From: Nematostella vectensis
Taxonomy: Eukaryota; Cnidaria; Anthozoa; Actiniaria; Edwardsiidae
Length of the DNA: 64,000 nt
Direction of reading: 5' to 3'
NCBI RefSeq assembly: GCF_932526225.1
Contig: NC_064034.1
Span: 436,501 to 500,500 of the forward strand
The notes beneath the pieces are model-generated. The model was not told the DNA's origin and ran no database searches. It worked only from the letters and a program-made list of their open reading frames with translations. Position numbers and translations under genes: made by a program. Below, in pieces: positions 52,307 through 64,000 of this stretch; positions within the stretch are counted from its first letter, which is position 1, and the number at the start of each line of letters is the position of its first letter.

Positions 52307-53394
52307 GGCTATCAGCGGGAATCGAACACGGGTCGCTGCGTTAATAGTCAAGTGCCCTCAACGAAAGACTAACGTGGCATTGCTGAAGGGAACTGTAATG
52401 AAAATTACTTTTAATACTATTGGTATCGTAAACTATCCCAAGCAAAGTCACCATCGGACTGGAGGTTACATTCGGGAATTTGTTTTACGAGTGTAACCTC
52501 CAAAAGGTTACAATCGATAATTTTTTTTCGGAATGTAAATTCCAAAAAGTAACATTAGGAAAAATAAAACAGTATACTCGGAAAAAAAAGGTATATCAAT
52601 CTATCGAGCGCTATGCTCTATGTTAGAATCTACTTAATCAAGTTATCCAAGGAATCTAGTTAGTTCTTGTGTACATAAAATATGTACAGGATCCTGAACA
52701 AAGCATGAGCACATCAAAGATGCTGAGAGTACATAAAAATGTCCCTATACCTTCTTTTTATGCCATGACACACCAAGAACAGTATAATTAAGTATCGATA
52801 TTATAATTAAGTATCGATATTTAAAAAGAAATAAAGAAAAAAAAATAGGCTATCAGCGGGAATCGAACCCGGGTCGCTGCGTTAGTAGTCAAGTGCCCGC
52901 AACGAAAGACTAACGTGGCATTGCTGAAGGGAATTGTAATGAAAATTACTTTTAATACTATTGGTATCGTAAACTATCCCAAGCAAAGTCACCATCGGAC
53001 AGGAGGTTACATTCGGGATAAGCTTCAGGGTTACATTCGGGAATTTGTTTTACGAGTGTAACCTCCAAAAGGTTACAATCGATAATTTTTTTTCCGAATG
53101 TAAATTCCAAAAAGTAACATTGGGAAAAATAAAGCAGTATACTCGGAAAAAAAGGTATATCAATCTATCGAGCGCTATGCTCTATGTTAGAATCTACTTA
53201 ATCAAGTTATCCAAGGAATCTAGTTAGTTCTTGTGTGCATAAAATATGTACAGGATCCTGAACAAAGCATGAGCACATCAAAGATGCTGAGAGTACATAA
53301 AAATGTCCCTATACCTTCTTTTTATGTCATGCCACACCAAGAACAGTATAATTTAGTATCGATATTTAAAAAAAAAAAATAAAGAAAAAAAATA
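52307..53394. repeat. X and P monomers, third copy
   Basis: Monomers begin at 52307 (X) and 52848 (P). They match 5224 and 5765 at a constant offset of 47,083 bp, including GAACACGGG, AACTGTAATG and the CGGAATG variant. They reopen the ordinary higher-order repeat after the divergent block. Confidence 0.86.
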
Positions 53395-56300
53395 GGCTAT
53401 AAGCGGGAATCGAACCCGGGTAGCTGCGTTAGTAGTCAAGTGCCCGCAACGAAAGACTAACGTGGCATTGCTGAAGGGAATTGTAATGAAAATTACTTTT
53501 AATACTATTGGTATCGTAAACTATCCCAAGCAAAGTCACCATCGGACTGGAGGTTACATTCGGGAAAAGCTTCAGGGTTACATTCGGGAATTTGTTTTAC
53601 GAGTGTAACCTCCAAAAGGTTACAATCGATAATTTTGTTTCCGAATGTAAATTCCAAAAAGTAACATTAGGAAAAATAAAACAGTATACTCGGAAAAAAA
53701 GGTATATCAATCTATCGAGCGCTATGCTCTATGTTAGAATCTACTTAATCAAGTTATCCAAGGAATCTAGTTAGTTCTTGTGTACATAAAATATGTACAG
53801 GATCCTGAACAAAGCATGAGCACATCAAAGATGCTGAGAGTACATAAAAATGTCCCTATACCTTCTTTTTATGCCATGACACACCAAGAACAGTATAATT
53901 AAGTATCGATATTATAATTAAGTATCGATATTTAAAAAAAAAATAAAGAAAAAAAATAGGCTATCAGCGGGAACCGAACCAGGGTCGCTGCGTTAGTAGT
54001 CAAGTGCCCGCAACGAAAGACTAACGTGGCATTGCTGAAGGGAATTGTAATGAAAATTACTTTTAATACTATTGGTATCGTAAACTATCCCAAGCAAAGT
54101 CACCATCGGACTGGAGGTTACATTCGGGAATTTGTTTTACGAGTGTAACCTTCAAAAGGTTACAATCGATATTTTTTTTCCGAATGTAAACTCCAAAAAG
54201 TAACATTAGGAAAAATAAAACAGTATACTCGGAAAAAAGGGTATATCAATCTATCGAGCGCTATGCTCTATGTTAGAATCTACTTAATCAAGTTATCCAA
54301 GGAATCTAGTTAATTCTTGCGTGCATAAAATATGTACAGGATCCTGAACAAATCATGAGCACATCAAAGATGCTGAGAGTACATAAAAATGTCCCTATAC
54401 CTTCTTTTTATGTCATGACACACCAAGAACAGTATAATTAAGTATCGATATTTAAAAAAAAAATAAAGAAAAAAAAAGGCTATCAGCGGGAATCGAACCC
54501 GGGTCGCTGCGTTAATAGTCAAGTGCCCGCAACGAAAGACTAACGTGGCATTGCTGAAGGGAATTGTAATGAAAATTACTTTTAATACTATTGGTATTGT
54601 AAACTATCCCAAGCAAAGTCACCATCGGACTGGAGGTTACATTCGGGAAAAGCTTCAGGGTTACATTCGGGAATTTGTTTAACGAGTGTAACCTCCAAAA
54701 GGTTACAATCGATAATTTTTTTTCCGAATGTAAATTCCAAAAAGTAACATTAGGAAAATTAAAACAGTATACTCGGAAAAAAAGGTATATCAATCTATCG
54801 AGCGCTATGCTCTGAGTTAGAATCTACTTAATCAAGTTATCCAAGGAATCTAGTTAGTTCTTGTGTGCATAAAATATGTACAGGATCCTGAACAAAGCAT
54901 GAGCACATCAAAGATGCTGAGAGTACATAAAAATGTCCCTATACCTTCTTTTTATGTCATGACACACCAAGAACAGTTTAATTAAGTATCGATATTATAA
55001 TTAAGTATCGATATTTTAAAAAAAAAATAAAGAAAAAAAAATAGGCTATCAGCGGGAATCGAACCCGGGTAGCTGCGTTAATAGTCAAGTGCCCTCAACG
55101 AAAGACTAACGTGGCATTGCTGAAGGGAATTGTAATGAAAATTACTTTTAATACTATTGGTATCGTAAACTATCCCAAGCAAAGTCACCATCGGCCTGGA
55201 GGTTACATTCGGGAATTTGTTTTACGAGTGTAACCTCCAAAAGGTTACAATCGAAATTTTTTTTTCCGAATGTAAATTCCAAAAAGTAACATTAGGAAAA
55301 ATAAAACAGTATACTCGGAAAAAAAAGGTATATCAATCTATCGAGCGCTATGCTCTATGTTAGAATCTACTTAATCAAGTTATCCAAGGAATCTAGTTAG
55401 TTCTTGTGTACATAAAATATGTACAGGATCCTGAACAAAGCATGAGCACATCAAAGATGCTGAGAGTACATAAAAATGTCCCTATACCTTCTTTTTATGC
55501 CATGACACACCAAGAACAGTATAATTAAGTATCGATATTATAATTAAGTATCGATATTTAAAAAGAAATAAAGAAAAAAAAAATAGGCTATCAGCGGGAA
55601 TCGAACCCGGGTCGCTGCGTTAGTAGTCAAGTGCCCGCAACGAAAGACTAACGTGGCATTGCTGAAGGGAATTGTAATGAAAATTACTTTTAATACTATT
55701 GGTATCGTAAACTATCCCAAGCGAAGTCACCGTCGGACTGGAGGTTACATTCGGGAAAAGCTTCAGGGTTACGTTCGGGAATTTGTTTTACGAGTGTAAC
55801 CTCCAAAAGGTTACAATCGATAATTTTTTTTCCGAATGTAAATTCCAAAAAGTAACATTAGAAAAAATAAAACAGTATACTCGGAAAAAAAGGTATATCA
55901 ATCTATCGAGCGCTATGCTCTATGTTAGAATCTACTTAATCAAGTTATCCAAAGAATCTAGTTAGTTCTTGTGTGCATAAAATATGAACAGGATCCTGAA
56001 CTAAGCATGAGCACATCAAAGATGCTGAAAGTACATAAAAATGTCCCTATACCTTCTTTTTATGTCATGACACACCAAGAACAGTATAATCAAGTATCGA
56101 TATTTAAAAAAAAAATAAAGAAAAAAAAATAGGCTATCAGCGGGAATCGAACCCGGGTCGCTGCGTTAGTAGTCAAGTGCCCGCAACGAAAGACTAACGT
56201 GGCATTGCTGAAGGGAATTGTAATGAAAATTACTTTTAATACTATTGGTATCGTAAACTATCCCACGTAAAGTCACCATCGGACTGGAGGTTACATTCGG

Positions 56301-59300
56301 GAAAAGCTTCAGGGTTACATTCGGGAATTTGTTTTACGAGTGTAACCTCCAAAAGGTTACAATCGATATTTTTTTTTCGAATGTAAATTCCAAAAAGTAA
56401 CATTAGGAAAAATAAAACAGTATACTCGGAAAAAAGGGTATATCAATCTATCGAGCGCTATGCTATATGTTAGAATCTACTTAATCAAGTTATCCAAGGA
56501 ATCTAGTTAATTCTTGTGTGCATAAAATATGTACAGGATCCTGAACAAAGCATGAGCACATCAAAGATGCTGAGAGTACATAAAAATGTCCCTATACCTT
56601 CTTTTTATGTCATGACACACCAAGAACAGTATAATTAAGTATCGATATTTAAAAAAAAAAATAAAGAAAAAAAAAGGCTATCAGCGGGAATCGAACCCGG
56701 GTCGCTGCGTTAATAGTCAAGTGCCCGCAACGAAAGACTAACGTGGCATTGCTGAAGGGAATTGTAATGAAAATTACTTTTAATACTATTGGTATTGTAA
56801 ACTATCCCAAGCAAAGTCACCATCGGACTGGAGGTTACATTCGGGAAAAGCTTCAGGGTTACATTCGGGAATTTGTTTTACGAGTGTAACCCCCAAAAGG
56901 TTACAATCGATAATTTTTTTTCCGAATGTAAATTCCAAAAAGTAACATTAGGAAAATTAAAACAGTATACTCGGAAAAAAAGGTATATCAATCTATCGAG
57001 CGCTATGCTCTATGTTAGAATCTACTTAATCAAGTTATCCAAGGAATCTAGTTAGTTCTTGTGTGCATAAAATATGTACAGGATCCTGAATAAAGCATAA
57101 GCACATCAAAGATGCTGAGAGTACATAAAAATGTCCCTATACCTTCTTTTTATGTCATGACACACCAAGAAAAGTATAATTAAGTATCGATATTTAAAAA
57201 AAAATAAAAGAAACAAAAATAGGCTATCAGCGGGAATCGAACCCGGGTCGCTGCGTTAGTAGTCAAGTGCCCGCAACGAAAGACTAACGTGGCATTGCTG
57301 AAGGAAATTGTAATGAAAATTACTTTTAATACTATTGGTATCGTAAACTATCCAAAGCAAAGTCACCATCGGACTGGAGGTTACATTCGGGAAAAGCTTC
57401 AGGGTTACATTCGGGAATTTGTTTTACGAGTGTAACCTCCAAAAGGTTACAATCGATATTTTTTTTCCGAATGTAAATTCCAAAAAGTAACATTAGGAAA
57501 ACTAAAACAGTATACTCGAAAAAAAAGGTATATCAATCTATCGAGCGCTATGCTCTATGTTAGAATCTACTTAATGAAGTTATCCAAGGAATCTAGTTAG
57601 TTCTTGTGTGCATAAAATATGTACAGGATCCTGAACAAAGCATGAGCACATCAAAGATGCTGAGAGTACATAAAAATGTCCCTATATCTTCTTTTTATGT
57701 CATGACACACCAAGAACAGTATAATTAAGTATCGATATTTAAAAAAAAAAATAAAGAAAAAAGAAAGGCTATCAGCGGGAGTCGAACCCGGGTCGCTGCG
57801 TTAATAGTCAAGTGCCCGCAACGAAAGACTAACGTGGCATTGCTGAAGGGAATTGTAATGAAAATTACTTTTAATACTATTGGTATCGTAAACTATCCCA
57901 AGCAAAGTCACCATCGGACTGGAGGTTACATTCGGGAAAAGCTTCAGGGTTACATTCGGGAATTTGTTTTACGAGTGTAACCTCCAAAAGGTTACAATCG
58001 ATAATTTTGTTTCCGAATGTAAATTCCAAAAAGTAACATTAGGAAAAATAAAACAGTATACTCGGAAAAAAAGGTATATCAATCTATCGAGCGCTATGCT
58101 CTATGTTAGAATCTACTTAATCAAGTTATCCAAGGAATCTAGTTAGTTCTTGTGTACGTAAAATATGTACAGGATCCTGAACAAAGCATGAGCACATCAA
58201 AGATGCTGAGAGTACATAAAAATGTCGCTATACCTTCTTTTTATGCCATGACACACCAAGAACAATATAATAAAGTATCGATATTATAATTAAGTATCGA
58301 CATTTAAAAAAAAAATAAAGAAAAAAAAATAGGCTATCAGCGGGAATCGAACCCGGGTCGCTGCGTTAGTAGTCAAGTGCCCGCAACGAAAGACTAACGT
58401 GGCATTGCTGAAGGGAATTGTAATGAAAATTACTTTTAATATTATTGGTATCGTAAACTATCCCAAGCAAAGTCACCATCGGACTGGAGGTTACATTTGG
58501 GAAAAGCTTCAGGGTTACATTCGGGAATTTGTTTTACGAGTGTAACCTCCAAAAGGTTACAATCGATAATTTTTTTTTCCGAATGTAAATTCCAAAAAGT
58601 AACATTAGGAAAAATAAAACAGTATACTCAGAAAAAAAGGTATATCAATCTATCGAGCGCTATGCTCTATGTTAGAATCTGCTTAATCAAGTTATCCAAG
58701 GAATCTAGTTAGTTCTTGTGTGCATAAAATATGAACAGGATCCTGAACAAAGCATGAGCACATTAAAGATGCTGAGAGTACATAAAAATGTCCCTATTCC
58801 TTCTTTTCATGTCATGACACACCAAGAACAGTATAATTAAGTATCGATATTAAGAAAAAAAAAAGAAAAAAAATAGGCTATCAGCGGGAATCGAACCCGG
58901 GTCACTGCGTTAGTAGTCAAGTGCCCGCAACGAAAGACTAACGTGGCATTGCTGGAGGAAATTGTAATGAAAATTACTTTTATACTATTGGTATCGTAAA
59001 CTATCCCAAGTAAAGTCACCATCGGACTGGAGGTTACATTCGGGAAAAGCTTCAGGGTTACATTCGGGAATTTGTTTTACGAGTGTAACCTCCAAAAGGT
59101 TACAATCGATATTTTTTTTCCGAATGTAAATTCCAAAAAGTAACATTAGGAAAAATAAAACAGTATACTCGGAAAAAAGGGTATATCAATCTATCGAGCG
59201 CTATGCTCTATGTTAGAATCTACTTAATCAAGTTATCCAAGGAATCTAGTTAGTTCTTGTGTGCATAAAATATGTACAGGATCCTGAATAAAGCATGAGC

Positions 59301-59965
59301 ACATCAAAGATGCTGAGAGTACATAAAAATGTCCCTAAACCTTCTTTTTATGTCATGACACACCAAGAACAGTATAATTAAGTATCGATATTTAAAAAAA
59401 AATAAAGAAAACAAAAAGGGCTATCAGCGGGAATCGAACCCGGGTCGCTGCGTTAGTAGTCAAGTGCCCGCAACGAAAGACTAACGTGGCATTGCTGAAG
59501 GGAATTGTAATGAAAATTACTTTTAATACTATTGGTATCGTAAACTATCCCAAGCAAAGTCACCATCGGACAGGAGGTTACATTCGGGATAAGCTTCAGG
59601 GTTACATTCGGGAATTTGTTTTACGAGTGTAACCTCCAAAAGGTTACAATCGATAATTTTTTTTCCGAATGTAAATTCCAAAAAGTAACATTGGGAAAAA
59701 TAAAGCAGTATACTCGGAAAAAAAGGTATATCAATCTATCGAGCGCTATGCTCTATGTTAGAATCTACTTAATCAAGTTATCCAAGGAATCTAGTTAGTT
59801 CTTGTGTGCATAAAATATGTACAGGATCCTGAACAAAGCATGAGCACATCAAAGATGCTGAGAGTACATAAAAATGTCCCTATACCTTCTTTTTATGTCA
59901 TGCCACACCAAGAACAGTATAATTTAGTATCGATATTTAAAAAAAAAAAATAAAGAAAAAAAATA
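53395..59965. repeat. Most complete 12-monomer higher-order repeat, 6,571 bp
   Basis: Monomers begin at 53395 (Q), 53959 (A1), 54478 (A2), 55044 (B1), 55586 (B2), 56132 (C1), 56676 (C2), 57222 (D), 57767 (E), 58332 (R), 58876 (S) and 59419 (P). All twelve variant types occur once, in the order from which the shorter repeats can be derived by deletion. I therefore use this copy as the reference unit. It could be an ancestral form or simply the longest surviving one; the sequence alone does not polarise the change. Private changes such as CTGAGTTAG near 54812 and CATCGGCCTGG near 55190 show some later divergence. Confidence 0.85.
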
Positions 59966-62164
59966 GGCTATAAGCGGGAATCGAACCCGGGTAGCTGCGT
60001 TAGTAGTCAAGTGCCCGCAACGAAAGACTAACGTGGCATTGCTGAAGGGAATTGTAATGAAAATTACTTTTAATACTATTGGTATCGTAAACTATCCCAA
60101 GCAAAGTCACCATCGGACTGGAGGTTACATTCGGGAAAAGCTTCAGGGTTACATTCGGGAATTTGTTTTACGAGTGTAACCTCCAAAAGGTTACAATCGA
60201 TAATTTTGTTTCCGAATGTAAATTCCAAAAAGTAACATTAGGAAAAATAAAACAGTATACTCGGAAAAAAAGGTATATCAATCTATCGAGCGCTATGCTC
60301 TATGTTAGAATCTGCTTAATCAAGTTATCCAAGGAATCTAGTTAGTTCTTGTGTGCATAAAATATGAACAGGATCCTGAACAAAGCATGAGCACATTAAA
60401 GATGCTGAGAGTACATAAAAATGTCGCTATACCTTTTTTTTATGCCATGACACACCAAGAACAATATAATTAAGTATCGATATTATAATTAAGTATCGAC
60501 ATTTAAAAAAAAAAAAAAGAAAAAAAAATAGGCTATCAGCGGGAATCGAACCCGGGTCGCTGCGTTAGTAGTCAAGTCCCCGCAACGAAAGACTAACGTG
60601 GCATTGCTGAAGGGAATTGTAATGAAAATTACTTTTAATATTATTGGTATCGTAAACTATCCCAAGCAAAGTCACCATCGGACTGGAGGTTACATTTGGG
60701 AAAAGCTTCAGGGTTACATTCGGGAATTTGTTTTACGAGTGTAACCTCCAAAAGGTTACAATCGATAATTTTTTTTTCCGAATGTAAATTCCAAAAAGTA
60801 ACATTAGGAAAAATAAAACAGTATACTCAGAAAAAAAGGTATATCAATCTATCGAGCGCTATGCTCTATGTTAGAATCTGCTTAATCAAGTTATCCAAGG
60901 AATCTAGTTAGTTCTTGTGTGCATAAAATGTGAACAGGATCCTGAACAAAGCATGAGCACATTAAAGATGCTGAGAGTACATAAAAATGTCCCTATTCCT
61001 TCTTTTCATGTCATGACACACCAAGAACAGTATAATTAAGTATCGATATTAAGAAAAAAAAAAGAAAAAAAATAGGCTATCAGCGGGAATCGAACCCGGG
61101 TCACTGCGTTAGTAGTCAAGTGCCCGCAACGAAAGACTAACGTGGCATTGCTGGAGGAAATTGTAATGAAAATTACTTTTATACTATTGGTATCGTAAAC
61201 TATCCCAAGTAAAGTCACCATCGGACTGGAGGTTACATTCGGGAAAAGCTTCAGGGTTACATTCGGGAATTTGTTTTACGAGTGTAACCTCCAAAAGGTT
61301 ACAATCGATATTTTTTTTCCGAATGTAAATTCCAAAAAGTAACATTAGGAAAAATAAAACAGTATACTCGGAAAAAAGGGTATATCAATCTATCGAGCGC
61401 TATGCTCTATGTTAGAATCTACTTAATCAAGTTATCCAAGGAATCTAGTTAGTTCTTGTGTGCATAAAATATGTACAGGATCCTGAATAAAGCATGAGCA
61501 CATCAAAGATGCTGAGAGTACATAAAAATGTCCCTAAACCTTCTTTTTATGTCATGACACACCAAGAACAGTATAATTAAGTATCGATATTTAAAAAAAA
61601 ATAAAGAAAACAAAAAGGGCTATCAGCGGGAATCGAACCCGGGTCGCTGCGTTAGTAGTCAAGTGCCCGCAACGAAAGACTAACGTGGCATTGCTGAAGG
61701 GAATTGTAATGAAAATTACTTTTAATACTATTGGTATCGTAAACTATCCCAAGCAAAGTCACCATCGGACAGGAGGTTACATTCGGGATAAGCTTCAGGG
61801 TTACATTCGGGAATTTGTTTTACGAGTGTAACCTCCAAAAGGTTACAATCGATAATTTTTTTTCCGAATGTAAATTCCAAAAAGTAACATTGGGAAAAAT
61901 AAAGCAGTATACTCGGAAAAAAAGGTATATCAATCTATCGAGCGCTATGCTCTATGTTAGAATCTACTTAATCAAGTTATCCAAGAAATCTAGTTAGTTC
62001 TTGTGTGCATAAAATATGTACAGGATCCTGAACAAAGCATGAGCACATCAAAGATGCTGAGAGTACATAAAAATGTCCCTATACCTTCTTTTTATGTCAT
62101 GCCACACCAAGAACAGTATAATTTAGTATCGATATTTAAAAAAAAAAAATAAAGAAAAAAAATA
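59966..62164. repeat. 4-monomer higher-order repeat (Q-R-S-P), 2,199 bp
   Basis: Monomers begin at 59966, 60531, 61075 and 61618 with lengths 565, 544, 543 and 547 bp. It is the same 4-mer as at 12321 and 17801, about 40 kb away, including the Q chimera ending in ATCGACATTT. A private deletion or substitution in the A-rich tract near 60510 removes the usual T between the A-runs. Confidence 0.88.
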
Positions 62165-63818
62165 GGCTATAAGCGGGAATCGAACCCGGGTAGCTGCGTT
62201 AGTAGTCAAGTGCCCGCAACGAAAGACTAACGTGGCATTGCTGAAGGGAATTGTAATGAAAATTACTTTTAATACTATTGGTATCGTAAACTATCCCAAG
62301 CAAAGTCACCATCGGACTGGAGGTTACATTCGGGAAAAGCTTCAGGGTTACATTCGGGAATTTGTTTTACGAGTGTAACCTCCAAAAGGTTACAATCGAT
62401 AATTTTGTTTCCGAATGTAAATTCCAAAAAGTAACATTAGGAAAAATAAAACAGTATACTCGGAAAAAAAGGTATATCAATCTATCGAGCGCTATGCTCT
62501 ATGTTAGAATCTGCTTAATCAAGTTATCCAAGGAATCTAGTTAGTTCTTGTGTGCATAAAATATGAACAGGATCCTGAACAAAGCATGAGCACATTAAAG
62601 ATGCTGAGAGTACATAAAAATGTCGCTATACCTTTTTTTTATGCCATGACACACCAAGAACAATATAATTAAGTATCGATATTATAATTAAGTATCGACA
62701 TTTAAAAAAAAAATAAAGAAAAAAAAATAGGCTATCAGCAGGAATCGAACCCGGGTCGCTGCGTTAGTAGTCAAGTGCCCGCAACGAAAGACTAACGTGG
62801 CATTGCTGAAGGGAATTGTAATGAAAATTACTTTTAATATTATTGGTATCGTAAACTATCCCAAGCAAAGTCACCATCGGACTGGAGGTTACATTTGGGA
62901 AAAGCTTCAGGGTTACATTCGGGAATTTGTTTTACGAGTGTAACCTCCAAAAGGTTACAATCGATAATTTTTTTTTCCGAATGTAAATTCCAAAAAGTAA
63001 CATTAGGAAAAATAAAACAGTATACTCAGAAAAAAAGGTATATCAATCTATCGAGCGCTATGCTCTATGTTAGAATCTGCTTAATCAAGTTATCCAAGGA
63101 ATCTAGTTAGTTCTTGTGTGCATAAAATATGAACAGGATCCTGAACAAAGCATGAGCACATTAAAGATGCTGAGAGTACATAAAAATGTCCCTATTCCTT
63201 CTTTTCATGTCATGACACACCAAGAACAGTATAATTAAGTATCGATATTAAGAAAAAAAAAAGAAAAAAAATAGGCTATCAGCGGGAATCGAACCCGGGT
63301 CACTGCGTTAGTAGTCAAGTGCCCGCAACGAAAGACTAACGTGGCATTGCTGGAGGAAATTGTAATGAAAATTACTTTTATACTATTGGTATCGTAAACT
63401 ATCCCAAGTAAAGTCACCATCGGACTGGAGGTTACATTCGGGAAAAGCTTCAGGGTTACATTCGGGAATTTGTTTTACGAGTGTAACCTCCAAAAGGTTA
63501 CAATCGATATTTTTTTTCCGAATGTAAATTCCAAAAAGTAACATTAGGAAAAATAAAACAGTATACTCGGAAAAAAGGGTATATCAATCTATCGAGCGCT
63601 ATGCTCTATGTTAGAATCTACTTAATCAAGTTATCCAAGAAATCTAGTTAGTTCTTGTGTGCATAAAATATGTACAGGATCCTGAACAAAGCATGAGCAC
63701 ATCAAAGATGCTGAGAGTACATAAAAATGTCCCTATACCTTCTTTTTATGTCATGCCACACCAAGAACAGTATAATTTAGTATCGATATTTAAAAAAAAA
63801 AAATAAAGAAAAAAAATA
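62165..63818. repeat. Truncated 4-mer: Q, R and an S/P hybrid
   Basis: Monomers begin at 62165 (Q), 62730 (R) and 63274 (S left, P right). The next monomer at 63819 is again Q, so one P has been lost. S markers run to about 63575 (GGGTCACTGCG, TGGAGGAAATTG, AAAAAAGGGTATATC). P markers start by about 63638 (CCAAGAAATCTAG, TCATGCCACACC, ATTTAGTATCG). Confidence 0.87.
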
Positions 63819-64000
63819 GGCTATAAGCGGGAATCGAACCCGGGTAGCTGCGTTAGTAGTCAAGTGCCCGCAACGAAAGACTAACGTGGCATTGCTGAAG
63901 GGAATTGTAATGAAAATTACTTTTAATACTATTGGTATCGTAAACTATCCCAAGCAAAGTCACCATCGGACTGGAGGTTACATTCGGGAAAAGCTTCAGG
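63819..64000. repeat. Partial Q monomer at right edge
   Basis: It starts GGCTATAAGCGGG with GGGTAGCTGCG, the Q signature, and is cut by the window end inside the 24-bp module of the motif cluster. It contains a complete tRNA-like relic (63819-63890). Confidence 0.9.

Larger units (their letters stand above)
274..63890 (-). pseudogene. tRNA-derived relic family, one per monomer (117 copies)
   Basis: Each relic spans 72 nt rightward from these starts, minus strand: 274, 815, 1362, 1926, 2466, 3006, 3545, 4092, 4659, 5224, 5765, 6312, 6858, 7378, 7943, 8489, 9033, 9579, 10123, 10688, 11231, 11774, 12321, 12886, 13430, 13973, 14520, 15083, 15602, 16167, 16711, 17254, 17801, 18366, 18910, 19453, 19999, 20562, 21080, 21645, 22187, 22731, 23274, 23821, 24384, 24902, 25467, 26009, 26555, 27099, 27645, 28190, 28736, 29281, 29828, 30391, 30910, 31475, 32017, 32582, 33124, 33670, 34214, 34759, 35305, 35851, 36416, 36960, 37503, 38049, 38593, 39158, 39704, 40269, 40814, 41379, 41945, 42489, 43032, 43578, 44123, 44688, 45233, 45773, 46320, 46864, 47407, 47948, 48471, 49016, 49561, 50104, 50647, 51193, 51742, 52307, 52848, 53395, 53959, 54478, 55044, 55586, 56132, 56676, 57222, 57767, 58332, 58876, 59419, 59966, 60531, 61075, 61618, 62165, 62730, 63274, 63819. 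Cloverleaf positions fit, but the acceptor and anticodon stems are mostly mispaired. Confidence 0.75.
1..64000. repeat. Tandem satellite array, about 548-bp monomers
   Basis: The whole window is head-to-tail copies of one monomer. The landmark GGCTAT recurs 117 times between 274 and 63819, once written GAGCTAT near 51192, at spacings of 518-567 bp. All copies share one orientation and no unrelated insert was seen. Copies differ by scattered substitutions, A/T-run length changes and two module indels of 24 and 19 bp. Blocks of monomers recur in the same order, which shows higher-order repeat organisation. No transposase, reverse transcriptase or other protein domain is recognisable on either strand. 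A centromeric, pericentromeric or other heterochromatic location is plausible from the general behaviour of such arrays, but nothing in the window proves it. The array continues past both edges. Confidence 0.98.

Noticed and set aside
58837-59022. 61-codon minus-strand frame with an ATG start in S monomers
   Set aside because: It overlaps the whole tRNA-like relic and ends in the T-rich tract. It exists in S monomers because of a one-base deletion (CTTTTATAC), which is not the pattern of a conserved gene.
1-64000. CRISPR array or phage-type repeat
   Set aside because: The repeat units are over 500 bp with no short repeat/unique spacer alternation, and no cas-like reading frame exists.

Overview
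The whole 64,000-base window is one uninterrupted tandem satellite array. I find no protein-coding gene, no intact functional RNA gene and no unique sequence. Counting the landmark GGCTAT at the start of each GC-rich island gives 117 landmarks. They delimit 116 complete monomers (274-63818, mean about 548 bp) plus a partial monomer at each edge (1-273 and 63819-64000). All monomers lie head to tail in the same orientation. They are AT-rich by eye, apart from one short GC-rich island per unit. The organism is a eukaryote: a long satellite with higher-order repeats, internal RNA polymerase III-type promoter sequence and T-run terminators all point that way. Nothing here allows a finer placement.

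Each monomer holds, left to right: (1) a 72-nt tRNA-shaped relic on the minus strand with a near-perfect T-arm/B-box, followed on the minus strand by a T-run; (2) a spacer with a 5-bp GAAA-tetraloop hairpin; (3) a roughly 125-bp cluster of six direct and inverted copies of a GGTTACATTCGG-like motif; (4) a conserved spacer of about 110 bp; (5) a 17-nt inverted repeat running into the palindrome CAGGATCCTG; (6) one or two copies of a 19-bp AT-rich element; (7) a variable A-rich tract. Presence or absence of one 24-bp and one 19-bp module gives four discrete monomer lengths, about 519, 541, 546 and 565 bp.

Monomers fall into recognisable variant types that recur in fixed order. I label them Q, A1, A2, B1, B2, C1, C2, D, E, R, S and P, plus X; these are local labels, not established names. 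The most complete higher-order repeat is a 12-monomer, 6,571-bp unit at 53395-59965. Other parts are deletion, duplication or hybrid derivatives: an 11-mer at 6312-12320; 4-mers of about 2,199 bp at 12321-14519, 17801-19998 and 59966-62164; a 6-mer at 14520-17800; a 7-mer at 19999-23820; an 11-mer at 23821-29827; and a rearranged region with 1.1-kb dimers at 29828-45232. A block of 13 monomers at 45233-52306 fits this scheme less well and is a distinct subfamily zone.

Short open frames recur in most monomers (about 60-117 codons, both strands), but I regard them as shadows of the repeat and annotate none as genes. The real interest is the array itself: a satellite whose monomer carries a tRNA-derived, B-box-bearing element, with a visible record of unequal exchange at several scales.
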